The notes under the pieces are model-generated. The model saw only the letters and a program-made list of their open reading frames with translations, had not been told where the DNA came from and made no database searches. 64,000 nucleotides of DNA. Origin: Actinoplanes ianthinogenes (GTDB lineage Bacteria; Actinomycetota; Actinomycetes; Mycobacteriales; Micromonosporaceae). Shown here one piece after another: positions 52,021 through 62,087 of the stretch. Location: contig NZ_AP023356.1 in the NCBI RefSeq assembly GCF_018324205.1, forward strand, positions 1,612,001-1,676,000, written 5' to 3'. Every line of letters begins with the position of its first letter. Position 1 is the stretch's first letter. The position numbers were made by a program, and so were the translations under genes.

Positions 52021-52546
52021 CCGGAACACCCACGGTCTTGCAGGCGGTGGTGAACGCCGTGCCCGCCTTCTCGAACTCGGGCGCCGCGGCCGCATCGACC
52101 GGGTCGGACGCCGCCGCGGCCTTGGCCGCCTCGTCCGAGATCTTCCGGGCCGCCGTCGCGACGGTGCTCTCCGGCGCCTGGTCGAGCGCCTGGTTCACCG
52201 CCTTGGTGAAGTCGTCGAGGATCTTCTTGGCGTCGGCCGGCTTGATGTCGCCGTTGTTCGCCTTCATGATCGTGAGCATCGCGGTCTTCATCGACTCGCC
52301 GGCCGTGTTGGTGGCCTCGCAGATCACCTTGTCGGCGTTCCCGCCGCCGGCCGGTGCGGGGATGGCCCCGTTCTGCGACGGGGTGTTGTCCGGCCGGGGC
52401 GCGTCGGACGGGGCCGAGGCGACGCTGCTGGCGGCGGGGGCGGTGGTGGGCGTGCTGCCCGCCTCGGTCTTGTCGTCGTCGGAGCAGGCGCTGAGGCTGA
52501 GCGCGGCGGCGGTGAACAGGACTGCGGCGGTAATCCGGGTACGCAT
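52010..52546 (-). CDS. lipoprotein, unknown function
   Basis: 178 residues from ATG 52546. Lipobox LSLSAC at about residues 16-21, then a Thr/Ala/Ser/Pro linker and a helical domain with CEATNTAGESMKTAMLTIMKANNGDIKPADAKKILDDFTKAVNQAL and a late Cys (TTACKTVGV). Two Cys outside the lipobox could pair. No family recognised. Envelope-anchored. Confidence 0.7.
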   Translation of the reverse strand: MRTRITAAVLFTAAALSLSACSDDDKTEAGSTPTTAPAASSVASAPSDAPRPDNTPSQNGAIPAPAGGGNADKVICEATNTAGESMKTAMLTIMKANNGDIKPADAKKILDDFTKAVNQALDQAPESTVATAARKISDEAAKAAAASDPVDAAAAPEFEKAGTAFTTACKTVGVPVNF

Positions 52547-52624
52547 CACGGCGGGTACGCTAGCCGATGCGAAAAGTGAGATCAACTCATCTTTCCCTCA
52601 CCCGTCCGGCCTGAGCGGCAACTC

Positions 52625-52630
52625 TATACT
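52625..52630 (+). promoter_or_regulatory. -10 element of a near-leaderless lipoprotein gene
   Basis: TATACT ends 9 bases before the GTG start at 52640, so the transcript should begin at or within a few bases of the start codon. I see no Shine-Dalgarno sequence, which fits leaderless translation. Confidence 0.45.
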
Positions 52631-52639
52631 TCCCTTCCT

Positions 52640-53227
52640 GTGAAGACCCTGTGCCGCACCGCCCTGCTCACCGCCCTCGCCACCCTGGCCCTGACCGGCT
52701 GCGACAGCGAGGAGAAGAAGACACCGGCCACGGCGAGCAAAGAGCCGGCGACGGCCAAGGTCGGCGCCGCCGGCAGCGGCTGCGAGCTGCCGGTCAGCTT
52801 CGGCATCGCCGACGGCTGGAAGCCCAAGCAGGTCACCGTCACGGCCGACGACCCGCTGGCCGCCCTGGCCAGGAAGGGCCCGTTCACGATGGCCTGCGAG
52901 ATCGACGCCAAGCCGGCCGGCAACCTCGGCTTCCTCCGCGTCTGGACCGGCGAGCGGGCCGAGCTGAAGCCGGCCCTGACCGCGTTCATCGGCGACAAGG
53001 CGCAGGAGCCGGCGTTCACCGAGACGCCGATCGGCGGCAAGCCCGGCCTGACCGTCGACTACCAGCAGAAGAGCCAGCTCGACGGCACCCTGGAAAAGGA
53101 GTCGGCGTTCGTCGTCGACTCGGGCAAGGGCCTGGTGCTGGTCTCGCTGGACAGCTTCGACAGCGGCGAGCACACCGAAATGCTGCCCGCCTACGAGCTG
53201 GCGCAGAAGACGCTGGTCCTGAATTGA
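52640..53227 (+). CDS. lipoprotein, unknown function
   Basis: 195 residues from GTG 52640. Lipobox LALTGC at about residues 16-21 and a Thr/Ala/Lys linker, then a compact domain (CELPVSFGIADGWKPKQVTV, FTMACEIDAKPAGNLGFLRVWTG, GGKPGLTVDYQQKSQ) resembling LpqN-like or related small actinobacterial lipoproteins. One disulphide likely. Divergent from the preceding lipoprotein gene and followed by a bidirectional terminator. Confidence 0.72.
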   Translation: MKTLCRTALLTALATLALTGCDSEEKKTPATASKEPATAKVGAAGSGCELPVSFGIADGWKPKQVTVTADDPLAALARKGPFTMACEIDAKPAGNLGFLRVWTGERAELKPALTAFIGDKAQEPAFTETPIGGKPGLTVDYQQKSQLDGTLEKESAFVVDSGKGLVLVSLDSFDSGEHTEMLPAYELAQKTLVLN

Positions 53228-53231
53228 GGAC

Positions 53232-53264
53232 GTTCTCCCGGCCCTCCGGATGGGCCGGGAGAAC
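53232..53264. terminator. bidirectional hairpin terminator
   Basis: 13-bp perfect stem (53232-53244 with 53252-53264), 7-base loop, between the convergent ends of the lipoprotein gene and the subtilase gene. Confidence 0.82.
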
Positions 53265-53268
53265 CCAT

Positions 53269-56004
53269 TCAGGAACGGAAGTCGTCGTGCGTGATGTACT
53301 GCCCGGTCGGCGGCGTCACCGTGCTGCGATTCGCACCCGATTCCCAGATCACCGAACCGTCCGGATTCTTGACCAGGTATTTGAACTCGACCGCCGTGTT
53401 CGGCGGCAGGTTCACCGCCCCGGACCAGGTCGGATAGCCGTCCGCACCGAGCGGCACCGCCCGATTCGGGTCCCAGCCACCCAGCTCAGCGATGTTGCCG
53501 GCGACGAAGACGTTCTGTCCCCAGACGGTTTCGCGATGCACGTTGAAGGTGGCCGCGATCCGATTCACGGCTCCCGGGGCGAAGGTCACCCCGACGCTTT
53601 CGCTGACCACCGATTTCCCGTACGCGAAAGCCAGCCCCACCGTCCCGTCCGCGTTCTCCACCCCGATCGTGGCACTGTTCCCACCCGTGCGAGCCCCGGA
53701 CAGATCCCGATAGCGATATGTCACCCGCCCGTCCGAGTGCAGGATCGCGCTGATCGACAGCCGCTGCGTCTCGTCCCCGAAGAACCGCACGTTGCGCCAC
53801 TCGACCACGAACGTGTCCGCGTCCGCGGCGGTGTAGACGCCCGCCGCGTCGTCCACGTAGAGGTCGTCCCAGAACGGGTAGAGCGCGTTGTTCGGCACGG
53901 CCGTGTCCGGCAGATCCGTGTTGGCGTAGGAGTGCACCGCCTGATCAAAAGCGATCACGCCGTTCGTGCTCACCCAGGCGTGCCGGTACCCGGTCCCGTA
54001 GAACGGCACCGCGAACGGCAGCGTCACCTCGGCCGCCGCGTCGTCACCGGTCAGATCCACCCGGGTGGTTCCCGGCCGGTACGCCTCCTCGGCCGGGGTG
54101 CAGGCGTACCCGAAAGCGTCCCTGACCTGGCTCAGCGCGACATCGACCGTGACGTCCCCGCGGACCGTGAGTGATCGGGTCGCTCCGGTGGCGCAGCCAC
54201 CCAGCGGATCCACCTTGAGCTGGTAATCCCCGTGCGGGGCAGCGAGCCGATAGGCGCCGTCGGCGCCCGTGGTGACCGAGACCGGCGTGCCCGCGAGCGC
54301 GACCGTCGCGCCCGCCGCCGGGTCGCCGCCGACGCTGACCACCCCGCTCACGATGCCGGACGCACTCGCCGTGAGCGCCGCGTCGGCCCGCACCGAGTCG
54401 CCCTCGCCGACCGTCACCGCGAGCTGGAAGCTGTCATAGCCGAAAGCGGTCACGCTCAGCTGATACCGGCCCGCCGGGAGGCGGCCGAACCGGTAGCCGC
54501 CGTCGGCCGCGCTGGAGGTGGTCCGGGTGGCCGGACCGGTGACGGTGACCGTCGCGCCGGCGAGCGCGCCACCGGCCCCGGTGACCGTGCCGGTGAGCGT
54601 CCCGGCCGGGCTGAGCGCCAGGCTGACCGCCGCGTACGCGTCGAGCCGCCCCTGCCCGAAGACGTTGTTGTCGGCGGCCGTCCCGCCGCACGAGGTGTCG
54701 TCGGCGTCGGTGGCGGTGACGTCGAGGATCTCCCGGGTGGCCGTCAGGTCCCGGCGCAGCGCGGGCACCGCCGCCCAGATCAGCGCGACGGTCGCCGCGG
54801 TGTGCGGGGAGGCCATCGACGTCCCGCTGTACGAGGCGTAGGCGTCGCCCGGCACGCTGGAGCGGACGTCGACGCCGGGCGCGGCCAGGTCCGGCTTGAT
54901 CCCGCCGTCCTGCCCGGTGCCCCGGCTGGAGAACGAGGCGATCGCGCCGGTCACGTCGAACGCGCCGGACGAGTACACGTCGGTGTAGGAGCCGGGCGTG
55001 GTCGCGGTGGCGCAGCCCGGTCCGGAGTTGCCGTTGGAGAACGCCGGGAAGATGCCGGCCGCGGTCCAGGCGCGGACCACGTCGGAGTACCACGGGTCGA
55101 AGCCGGCCGCGCCGCCCCAGGAGTTGTTGACGATGTCCGGGGCCAGGTCGGGCCGGGGGTTCGCGCCGCTGAGATCGGTCGGCGCGACGATCCACTGACC
55201 GGCCGCGAGCAGCGCGGACGCGGAACAGGACTGCGACTCGCAGCCCTTCGCGGCGATCCACTTCGCGCCCGGGGCGACGCCGATGCCGTCCGCGCCGACC
55301 ATCGTGCCCATGGTGTGCGTGCCGTGCCCGGCGTTGTCGCACGGCGCGGCGCCGGAGCAGACGTGCGACGGGTCGTACCAGTTGTAGTCGTGCCGGTAGG
55401 AACCGTCGGCCTGCCGCCCGCGGTAGGACGCGGCCAGCGCCGGGTGATCGAACTGGACGCCGGTGTCCACGTTGGCGATCACGATGCCCTGCCCGGTGTC
55501 GCCCTTCTCCGCCCAGACCCGGGGCGCGCCGATCCGGTCGATGTTCCACTCGTTGCCCTGCACCTCGGCCTGCGCGCTCCCGGCGGCCGGCTTCGGCAGC
55601 ACGATCGGGGTGTCCGCGACGATCCCCTTCACGTCGGGGCGGGCGGCGATCTCCTTGCGCAGCGCGGCGGTTCCGGTGACCTTGATGGTGTCGGCGATCC
55701 AGAAGCTCTCGAACGGCACCTTGCGCTTGCCGAGCAGCTCCCGCAGCCCGGCCTGGTGGAGCCGCGCGCCGGTCTGCGCGGCCCGGACCACGGCCTGCCC
55801 CCGCGCGGCCTTGGTCTTCGCGCCGCTCGCGGCGCTGAAGTCGGTCTTCTCCCGCAACAGCACCCAGAAGGTGCTGGTGCCGGCGTCCGCCGCGGCGGCG
55901 GGCGCGGTCAGCGCCAGGGCCGCCATGACGGCCACGCCGACTCCGGCGATCCAGCGCCGGATTCCCTCGTGTGTCATTGACGGAACGCTATTGACGGCAA
56001 CCAT
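53269..56004 (-). CDS. secreted S8 subtilisin-like protease with C-terminal CBM20
   Basis: 911 residues from ATG 56004; ATG 55977 (residue 10) starts an equally good signal peptide, and the dyad at 56010-56021 so close to 56004 argues for the downstream one. Signal, I9-like propeptide (about 45-135), S8 domain with Asp180 (NVDTG), His227 (GHGTH) and Ser396 (GTSMAS), then two carboxypeptidase-regulatory-like beta domains (about 462-620), a beta-sandwich part and a CBM20 (about 811-911, FNVHRETVWGQNVFVAGNI, EFKYLVKN, WESGANR). The CBM20 is a close relative of that in the alpha-amylase. A protease held on starch is unusual. Confidence 0.93.
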   Translation of the reverse strand: MVAVNSVPSMTHEGIRRWIAGVGVAVMAALALTAPAAAADAGTSTFWVLLREKTDFSAASGAKTKAARGQAVVRAAQTGARLHQAGLRELLGKRKVPFESFWIADTIKVTGTAALRKEIAARPDVKGIVADTPIVLPKPAAGSAQAEVQGNEWNIDRIGAPRVWAEKGDTGQGIVIANVDTGVQFDHPALAASYRGRQADGSYRHDYNWYDPSHVCSGAAPCDNAGHGTHTMGTMVGADGIGVAPGAKWIAAKGCESQSCSASALLAAGQWIVAPTDLSGANPRPDLAPDIVNNSWGGAAGFDPWYSDVVRAWTAAGIFPAFSNGNSGPGCATATTPGSYTDVYSSGAFDVTGAIASFSSRGTGQDGGIKPDLAAPGVDVRSSVPGDAYASYSGTSMASPHTAATVALIWAAVPALRRDLTATREILDVTATDADDTSCGGTAADNNVFGQGRLDAYAAVSLALSPAGTLTGTVTGAGGALAGATVTVTGPATRTTSSAADGGYRFGRLPAGRYQLSVTAFGYDSFQLAVTVGEGDSVRADAALTASASGIVSGVVSVGGDPAAGATVALAGTPVSVTTGADGAYRLAAPHGDYQLKVDPLGGCATGATRSLTVRGDVTVDVALSQVRDAFGYACTPAEEAYRPGTTRVDLTGDDAAAEVTLPFAVPFYGTGYRHAWVSTNGVIAFDQAVHSYANTDLPDTAVPNNALYPFWDDLYVDDAAGVYTAADADTFVVEWRNVRFFGDETQRLSISAILHSDGRVTYRYRDLSGARTGGNSATIGVENADGTVGLAFAYGKSVVSESVGVTFAPGAVNRIAATFNVHRETVWGQNVFVAGNIAELGGWDPNRAVPLGADGYPTWSGAVNLPPNTAVEFKYLVKNPDGSVIWESGANRSTVTPPTGQYITHDDFRS

Positions 56005-56009
56005 TCAAC

Positions 56010-56021
56010 GCAAGCTCTTGC
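56010..56021. promoter_or_regulatory. degenerate starch-type dyad at subtilase start, site D
   Basis: GCAAGCTCTTGC, the inner 12 bases of the TGCAAG-N2-CTTGCA pattern with mismatched outer bases (C and T). A further CTTGCA half-site is at 56026-56031 and TGAAAG-type half-sites occur at 56123-56154. Confidence 0.4.
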
Positions 56022-56151
56022 TGTTCTTGCATTGCGTTTCAGCCGCGTGACGACTCAGTAAAAGGCCAGTTCAAGACGGATTTCAGCACAAGATCAGATG
56101 CAAAGAGCGATTAGCGTACGCATGAAAGTCGCACGTTTCTTTCAAAGTCTT

Positions 56152-57183
56152 TCACGGGCGCGTAACAGCCTCGGGCTCCTTGAAACGAGTCAGCCGCGCC
56201 GCCGTCCGCTGCTTGAGCGCGAACGCCTGCTTCGCGGTGTCCCGGAGCGTGGCGATCAGCGGCGACCGCGACTGCCGCCCCCACGGGACCGGAACCTCGA
56301 CGGTGCCGTACTTCTCCTTGTAGGAGTTCGAGCCGACGAAGTCGAACTCGGTCACCCCGCGCGCCCTGGCCCACCGCAGCGCGTGCCAGATCAGCGCCTC
56401 GTTCGGACGCAGGTGCTGGTGCTCGCGGTAACTCGCGCCGCCCCAGAAGTACATGGTCCGGTGGTACCAGGGCAGCACCGCGGTGGCGATGCACCGGCCG
56501 TCGCCGTCGCGAGCCCTCAGCAGAGTGATCCGGCCCGCCGGAGCGAGATGTCGGATCAACGACTTCACCCGTTCCACCGAATAGGTGGGAACCAGATTCT
56601 GCTTCGCGAAAACGTCCCGCAATTGATCGTAGAATTCGTCGGCGAATGCCGGATCCGGCTCCGCCTCCTCAATGATCACGCCGGACTTGGCGGCCTTCCG
56701 GATATTGCGCCGGCAGGCACTGGCCATCGCGCCGAACAGGGCGTCCTCGTCCGGGCTCAGGTCGATCACCGCGGTGGGCGCCGCGTCCCAGCGCAGGTCC
56801 AGGCCGGTCCAGTCGGCCTCGGTCGCGGCCCGGTCCCGCACCTCCAGGTGCGCACAGCCCAGCTGGTCGAAGGCGAACCCCGGCAACGCCCGCAGGGCAG
56901 CCCGCCGGGACACCCCTGGCTGGAGGTTGAATCCCTGGTAGGAGGTGGTCCAGCCGGCCATCGGACTGCCCAGGATGCGCAGGCCCCAGCGGCGGGTGAG
57001 CAGACCGGTGAAGTGGCCCACCGTGGCGCCGTCGTCGCTGACCGTGGCCAGCACCGGCTCGGCGCGCTGACACTCGGCCACGAACGCGAGCCACTCCGGA
57101 GTGTGGAAGATGAGGCGGTCCTGGTAGGTGGCTCGGTCGGCGGTGAGGGCGGCACTCGGCTCCACCCGTTGCAGTCGAAGCAT
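56152..57183 (-). CDS. FemX/GNAT-6 type acyltransferase (peptidoglycan-bridge or exopolysaccharide related)
   Basis: 343 residues from ATG 57183. Two GNAT-like halves: HTPEWLAFVAECQRAEPVLATV ... GSPMAGWTTSYQGFNLQP at the N-terminus and ACRRNIRKAAKSGVIIEEAE ... RDVFAKQNLVPTYSVERVKSLI ... TAVLPWYHRTMYFWGGASYREHQHLRPNEALIWHALRWARARGVTEFDFVGSNSYKEKYG at the C-terminus. This is the BioF2-like/GNAT-6 pattern of FemABX-type proteins in exopolysaccharide loci. It is divergent from the deacetylase and begins the polysaccharide cluster. Donor and acceptor unknown. Confidence 0.82.
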   Translation of the reverse strand: MLRLQRVEPSAALTADRATYQDRLIFHTPEWLAFVAECQRAEPVLATVSDDGATVGHFTGLLTRRWGLRILGSPMAGWTTSYQGFNLQPGVSRRAALRALPGFAFDQLGCAHLEVRDRAATEADWTGLDLRWDAAPTAVIDLSPDEDALFGAMASACRRNIRKAAKSGVIIEEAEPDPAFADEFYDQLRDVFAKQNLVPTYSVERVKSLIRHLAPAGRITLLRARDGDGRCIATAVLPWYHRTMYFWGGASYREHQHLRPNEALIWHALRWARARGVTEFDFVGSNSYKEKYGTVEVPVPWGRQSRSPLIATLRDTAKQAFALKQRTAARLTRFKEPEAVTRP

Positions 57184-57375
57184 CCGTTCGCCTCGCTCGA
57201 ATAGGCGTAGAAGCCGGATGATGCCCGGCCGGACGGCCATTCCGCAAGGCCCGGAAGGACCATTCCTGAATTGACGTGAATGATCCTCGCGTTCGGGGTG
57301 ACAATTGCTACTGCCGCTCACCGGTATCCATTTGTCAGGGTGATGGGAACCGACGAGCGGGAGGGTGCCGGTCGC

Positions 57376-58138
57376 ATGGAGGCGCCGACGGCGATCAAAC
57401 GACGTCTGAACGAACTAGGCCTGCGGACCCGCCTCCGGGCCAGGCCACGGACGCAGGGCCGGGTGCTCGCGCCGGCCGGGTTGTTCCGCCGCCTGCCCAG
57501 CGCGCCCGGGTTGTTCTTCCCCTTCTACCACGACGTGCTCGCGGAGTACGCCGGCGACCTGCGCCGCCACCTGCGCCGGATGAGCCGGATCGGGACCATG
57601 GTGAGCTGGGAGGAGGCCCTCGCGGTGCTGGCCGACGAGCGGCCGCTGACCGAGCCGACGTTCTGCCTCAACTTCGACGACGGTCACCTGAGCTGGCGTG
57701 ACGTGGTCGTGCCGATGCTGCTGGAGCTGAAGCTGCCGGCCACCTTCTTCGTCACCACCGGACTGATCGGCCGGCCCGGGAACCTGAGCTGGGACGACGT
57801 CCGGGACATCCAGCGGGCCGGGTTCGCGATCGGCTCGCACACGGTGACCCATCACCGGCTGGCCGACCAGGACGACGACGAGGTGTGGCACGAGATCGCC
57901 GACTCCAAGGCGGAGCTGGAGGACGAGCTGGGGATCGAGATCCGGGACTTCGCCGCGCCGTACGGCTATCCCCGGGTGGACTTCACCGAGCGGGAGGTGC
58001 GGGCGGCCGAACGGGCCGGGTACCGCAGCTTCTCCTCGACGCTGCGCCCGGCCATGCACCCCGGCGACTCACCGATGGGGATCCACCGGCAGGGGCTGCA
58101 CCCGGCCTGGCCGCTGATGGCAGTGCGGACCCGAGTCC

Positions 58139-58146
<8 letters not shown>
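57376..58146 (+). CDS. polysaccharide deacetylase family protein (CE4-type)
   Basis: 256 residues from ATG 57376, with GGGAGGG upstream; ATG 57343 is an alternative. The metal and catalytic motifs of CE4 are present: NFDDGH (Asp-Asp) and SHTVTHH (His-x3-His), plus APYGYP. It removes N- or O-acetyl groups from a polysaccharide or lipid-linked sugar. No signal peptide, so cytoplasmic. Overlaps the aminotransferase gene by 8 bases. Confidence 0.88.
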
Positions 58147-59272
<1,126 letters not shown>

Positions 59273-59278
59273 CCGCGG

Positions 59279-60514
59279 ATGCGCATCGTCTACATCCACC
59301 AGTACTACTGCAACCCGGGGATGGCCGGCGGCATCCGCTCCTACGAGCAGGCGAAGCGGCTGGTGGCACGCGGGCACACGGTCGACGTGATCACCACCGA
59401 CATCACCCCGGGTGACCGGGAGCTGGGGTGGAAGATCACCCATGAGGACGGGATCACCGTCCACTGGTTCCGGATCCCCTACAACAACCACATGTCGTAC
59501 GCCCGCCGGCTGCGCGCGTTCGCGGAGTTCATGGTGCTCGCCACCACCCGCGCGGCCCGGATGAGCGCGGACCTGGTCTTCGCCACCAGCACCCCGCTCA
59601 CCGTCGCGGTACCCGGTGTACTCGCCGCTCGGCTGCGCCGGGTGCCGTTCGTCTTCGAGGTCCGTGACCTCTGGCCGGAGGTGCCGATCGAGATGGGCGC
59701 GCTGCGCAACCCGGTCACCCGGGGCCTGGCCGGCGCGCTGGCGACCTTCGCCTATCGCAACGCCGCCGAGGTGGTCGCCCTCTCCCCCGGGATGGCCGCC
59801 GGGGTGACCAGGCGCCGCCCCGGCACCCCGGTCACCGTGGTGCCGAACGCCGCCGACCTGGACCTCTTCCACGTCGACCCGGCGCAGGTCAAGCGGTTCC
59901 GCGGCGAACACCGCTGGCTCGGCGACCGGCCGCTGATCGTCTACACCGGCGCGCTGGGCGCGGTGAACGGGGTGGAGTACCTGATCCGCGCGGCCCGGCG
60001 GATGCGCGAGCTGGACCCGGAGATCCAGGTGCTGATCGTCGGGCACGGCAAGGAGTGGGAGAGCACCGGACGGCTCGCCGCCGAGCACGGCCTGCTCGAC
60101 GCGACAGTCCGGATGTGGGAGAAGGTCCCCAAGTCCGAGCTGCCGGTGATCCTGGGCGCCGCGACCATGTCGACCAGCATGGTCCGGCCGATCCGCGGCC
60201 TCTGGGACAACTCGGCCAACAAGTTCTTCGACGCGCTCGCCGCGTCCCGGCCGATCGCCGTCAACTACGGCGGCTGGCAGGCCGACCTGATCACCGAGAC
60301 CGGCGCCGGGCTGGTCCTCGACCCGTACGACGCGGACGCCGCCGGGGAGCTGATGGCCGACCGGGTGCGGGACGAGGACTGGCTGGTCAAGGCCCGGGCC
60401 GCGGCCCATCGCCTGGCCGTCGACGAGTTCTCCCGGGACCAGCTCTACGAACGCTTCGAGGCGGTACTGACCCGGGCGGCGGGCCGCCGAGCCGTGCTGA
60501 CCCAGCAGTCCTGA
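59279..60514 (+). CDS. glycosyltransferase family 4, WbuB-like
   Basis: 411 residues. GT4 signature: IVYIHQYYCNPGMAGGIRSYEQAKRLVARGHTVDVIT at the N-terminus (WbuB-like), then a C-terminal Rossmann half with YTGALGAVNGVEYLIRA and a GLWDNSANKFFDALAASRPI nucleotide-sugar region. It should transfer a sugar from a UDP-type donor to a growing lipid-linked oligosaccharide on the inner face of the membrane. Starts 7 bases after the aminotransferase. Confidence 0.9.
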   Translation: MRIVYIHQYYCNPGMAGGIRSYEQAKRLVARGHTVDVITTDITPGDRELGWKITHEDGITVHWFRIPYNNHMSYARRLRAFAEFMVLATTRAARMSADLVFATSTPLTVAVPGVLAARLRRVPFVFEVRDLWPEVPIEMGALRNPVTRGLAGALATFAYRNAAEVVALSPGMAAGVTRRRPGTPVTVVPNAADLDLFHVDPAQVKRFRGEHRWLGDRPLIVYTGALGAVNGVEYLIRAARRMRELDPEIQVLIVGHGKEWESTGRLAAEHGLLDATVRMWEKVPKSELPVILGAATMSTSMVRPIRGLWDNSANKFFDALAASRPIAVNYGGWQADLITETGAGLVLDPYDADAAGELMADRVRDEDWLVKARAAAHRLAVDEFSRDQLYERFEAVLTRAAGRRAVLTQQS

Positions 60515-60533
60515 CACGGGGGGATCTGACAAA

Positions 60534-62087
60534 GTGGAACTACGCGCATATCTCCGGGCCTGCCGCCGCCGATGGCTCTGGCTGCTGATCCCGGTGCTGG
60601 TGGCCACCACCGTCGCGGCCGGCCTGACCCTCACCGCGAAACCCGCCTACAAGTCGTCGATGCTGCTGTTCGTCTCGGCCGGCACCGGCGACCCGGACGC
60701 CAACTCCCGCCGGCTCAACTCCTACATCGCCCTGCTCACCGGTCCCCGGGTCGCCGAGGGCGTGGTCGCCGAGCTCGGTCCTCAGATCACCGCCGAGCAG
60801 GTCCGCAAGAGCCTGTCCGCCCAGGTCAGCGAGGGCACCGACCTGCTCGCCATCGCCGCCGTCGACCCCAGCGCGGCGCGCAGCCGGGAGATCGTCACCA
60901 CCGCCGCGGCGGTGCTGGTCACGGTCGCCAAGGGGATCGCCACGCCGAGCCCGGACGGCGGCCCGGCCCCGTCCATCTCGATCCTCCAGGAGGCGGAGAC
61001 CGTCAAGCAGCCCAGCGGACTCGCCCGCAACGCCGGCTTCGCCGCGGTGCTCGGCCTGCTGATCGGCGCGATCGCGGTGGCGATCCGGGAGTTCTCCGGC
61101 AAGACCGTGGCCGAGGAGGAGGACCTGCGCCGGCTCGGCCTCGGCACGGTCGGCGTCATCTCGCTGGAGGGACGTGGCCGCGACGAGCACCCGGACCAGG
61201 CGCTGGCCGAGGCGTTCCGGCGGCTGCGCAGCCTGCTGCCCGGCGTTACCGACGGGCGCCGCGGCAGCCCCCGCGGCCGGTCACTGCTGCTGGCCGGCAC
61301 CAGCCGCAAGGAGGGCACCACCGCGGTCACCTGCGGGCTGGCCATCGCGATGGCCGAGACCGGCGCGCGGGTCGTGCTGGTGGACGCCAACCTGCGCACC
61401 CCCGGAGTCGGCCGCTACCTCTCCCTCGACCCGGCGCCCGGCCTGGCCGAGGTGCTCTCCGGCGCCGCGCGGGTCCCGGACGTGCTGTGCGAGTCGCTGA
61501 ACGGGCGGCTCACCGTGCTGCCGGCCGGCCAGCAGAGCCCCGACCCGGGCGGGCTGCTCGCCTCGCCCCGGCTGCCGGCCACCGTCCGCACCCTCACCGA
61601 GCGGTTCGACGTGGTGCTGGTCGACGCGCCACCGCTGAACGGGCCCGCCGACGCCGCGGTGCTCGGCAAGGTGACCGACAGCGCGCTGCTGGTGGTCCGC
61701 GCCAACCGGACCCGGACGGCGGACGTCGAGAAGTCGATGGAGCTGCTGGAGAAGGTCGGCGCCAAGCTGGCCGGCGCGGTCCTCAACGCCCTGCCCCGCA
61801 AACTGCCCACCGGCCAGGCCTGGCCGGACGCCTCCCAGGTGCCCGCGTCCGAACTGCTCATCCCGCTGGACGAGCCGGACGAGGCGGCGCCGGCCGGCGG
61901 CATCCCGGCGCCCCGGCCCCCGGCCGGCGTGGTCCGCGGCCGGGCCCGGGTGGTCAACGCGGCCCTGGACGGGGCTCCGGACGAGATAGCCCGCGGAAAG
62001 GCGCCCGTGATAGAGCCGACGAGCCCGGCGCCGGCGCCCGCGGCCGAGCCGGATCCGGAGCCAGAGAAGCGGCCAGACGGTGAGTGA
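60534..62087 (+). CDS. Wzz/BY-kinase-like polysaccharide chain-length protein with degenerate P-loop
   Basis: 517 residues. An N-terminal Wzz-type part with membrane helices (about 12-35 and 167-186) is joined to a CpsD-like ATPase domain from about residue 222. Walker A is altered: AGTSRKEGTT (254-263) lacks the P-loop lysine of the consensus G-E-G-K-T/S; Walker A' reads DANLR instead of DADLR. Walker B VVLVDAPPL is normal. The Pro/Ala/Glu-rich tail has no tyrosine, unlike active BY-kinases with a Tyr cluster. Probably a structural chain-length regulator. Overlaps the flippase by 8 bases. Confidence 0.85.
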   Translation: MELRAYLRACRRRWLWLLIPVLVATTVAAGLTLTAKPAYKSSMLLFVSAGTGDPDANSRRLNSYIALLTGPRVAEGVVAELGPQITAEQVRKSLSAQVSEGTDLLAIAAVDPSAARSREIVTTAAAVLVTVAKGIATPSPDGGPAPSISILQEAETVKQPSGLARNAGFAAVLGLLIGAIAVAIREFSGKTVAEEEDLRRLGLGTVGVISLEGRGRDEHPDQALAEAFRRLRSLLPGVTDGRRGSPRGRSLLLAGTSRKEGTTAVTCGLAIAMAETGARVVLVDANLRTPGVGRYLSLDPAPGLAEVLSGAARVPDVLCESLNGRLTVLPAGQQSPDPGGLLASPRLPATVRTLTERFDVVLVDAPPLNGPADAAVLGKVTDSALLVVRANRTRTADVEKSMELLEKVGAKLAGAVLNALPRKLPTGQAWPDASQVPASELLIPLDEPDEAAPAGGIPAPRPPAGVVRGRARVVNAALDGAPDEIARGKAPVIEPTSPAPAPAAEPDPEPEKRPDGE

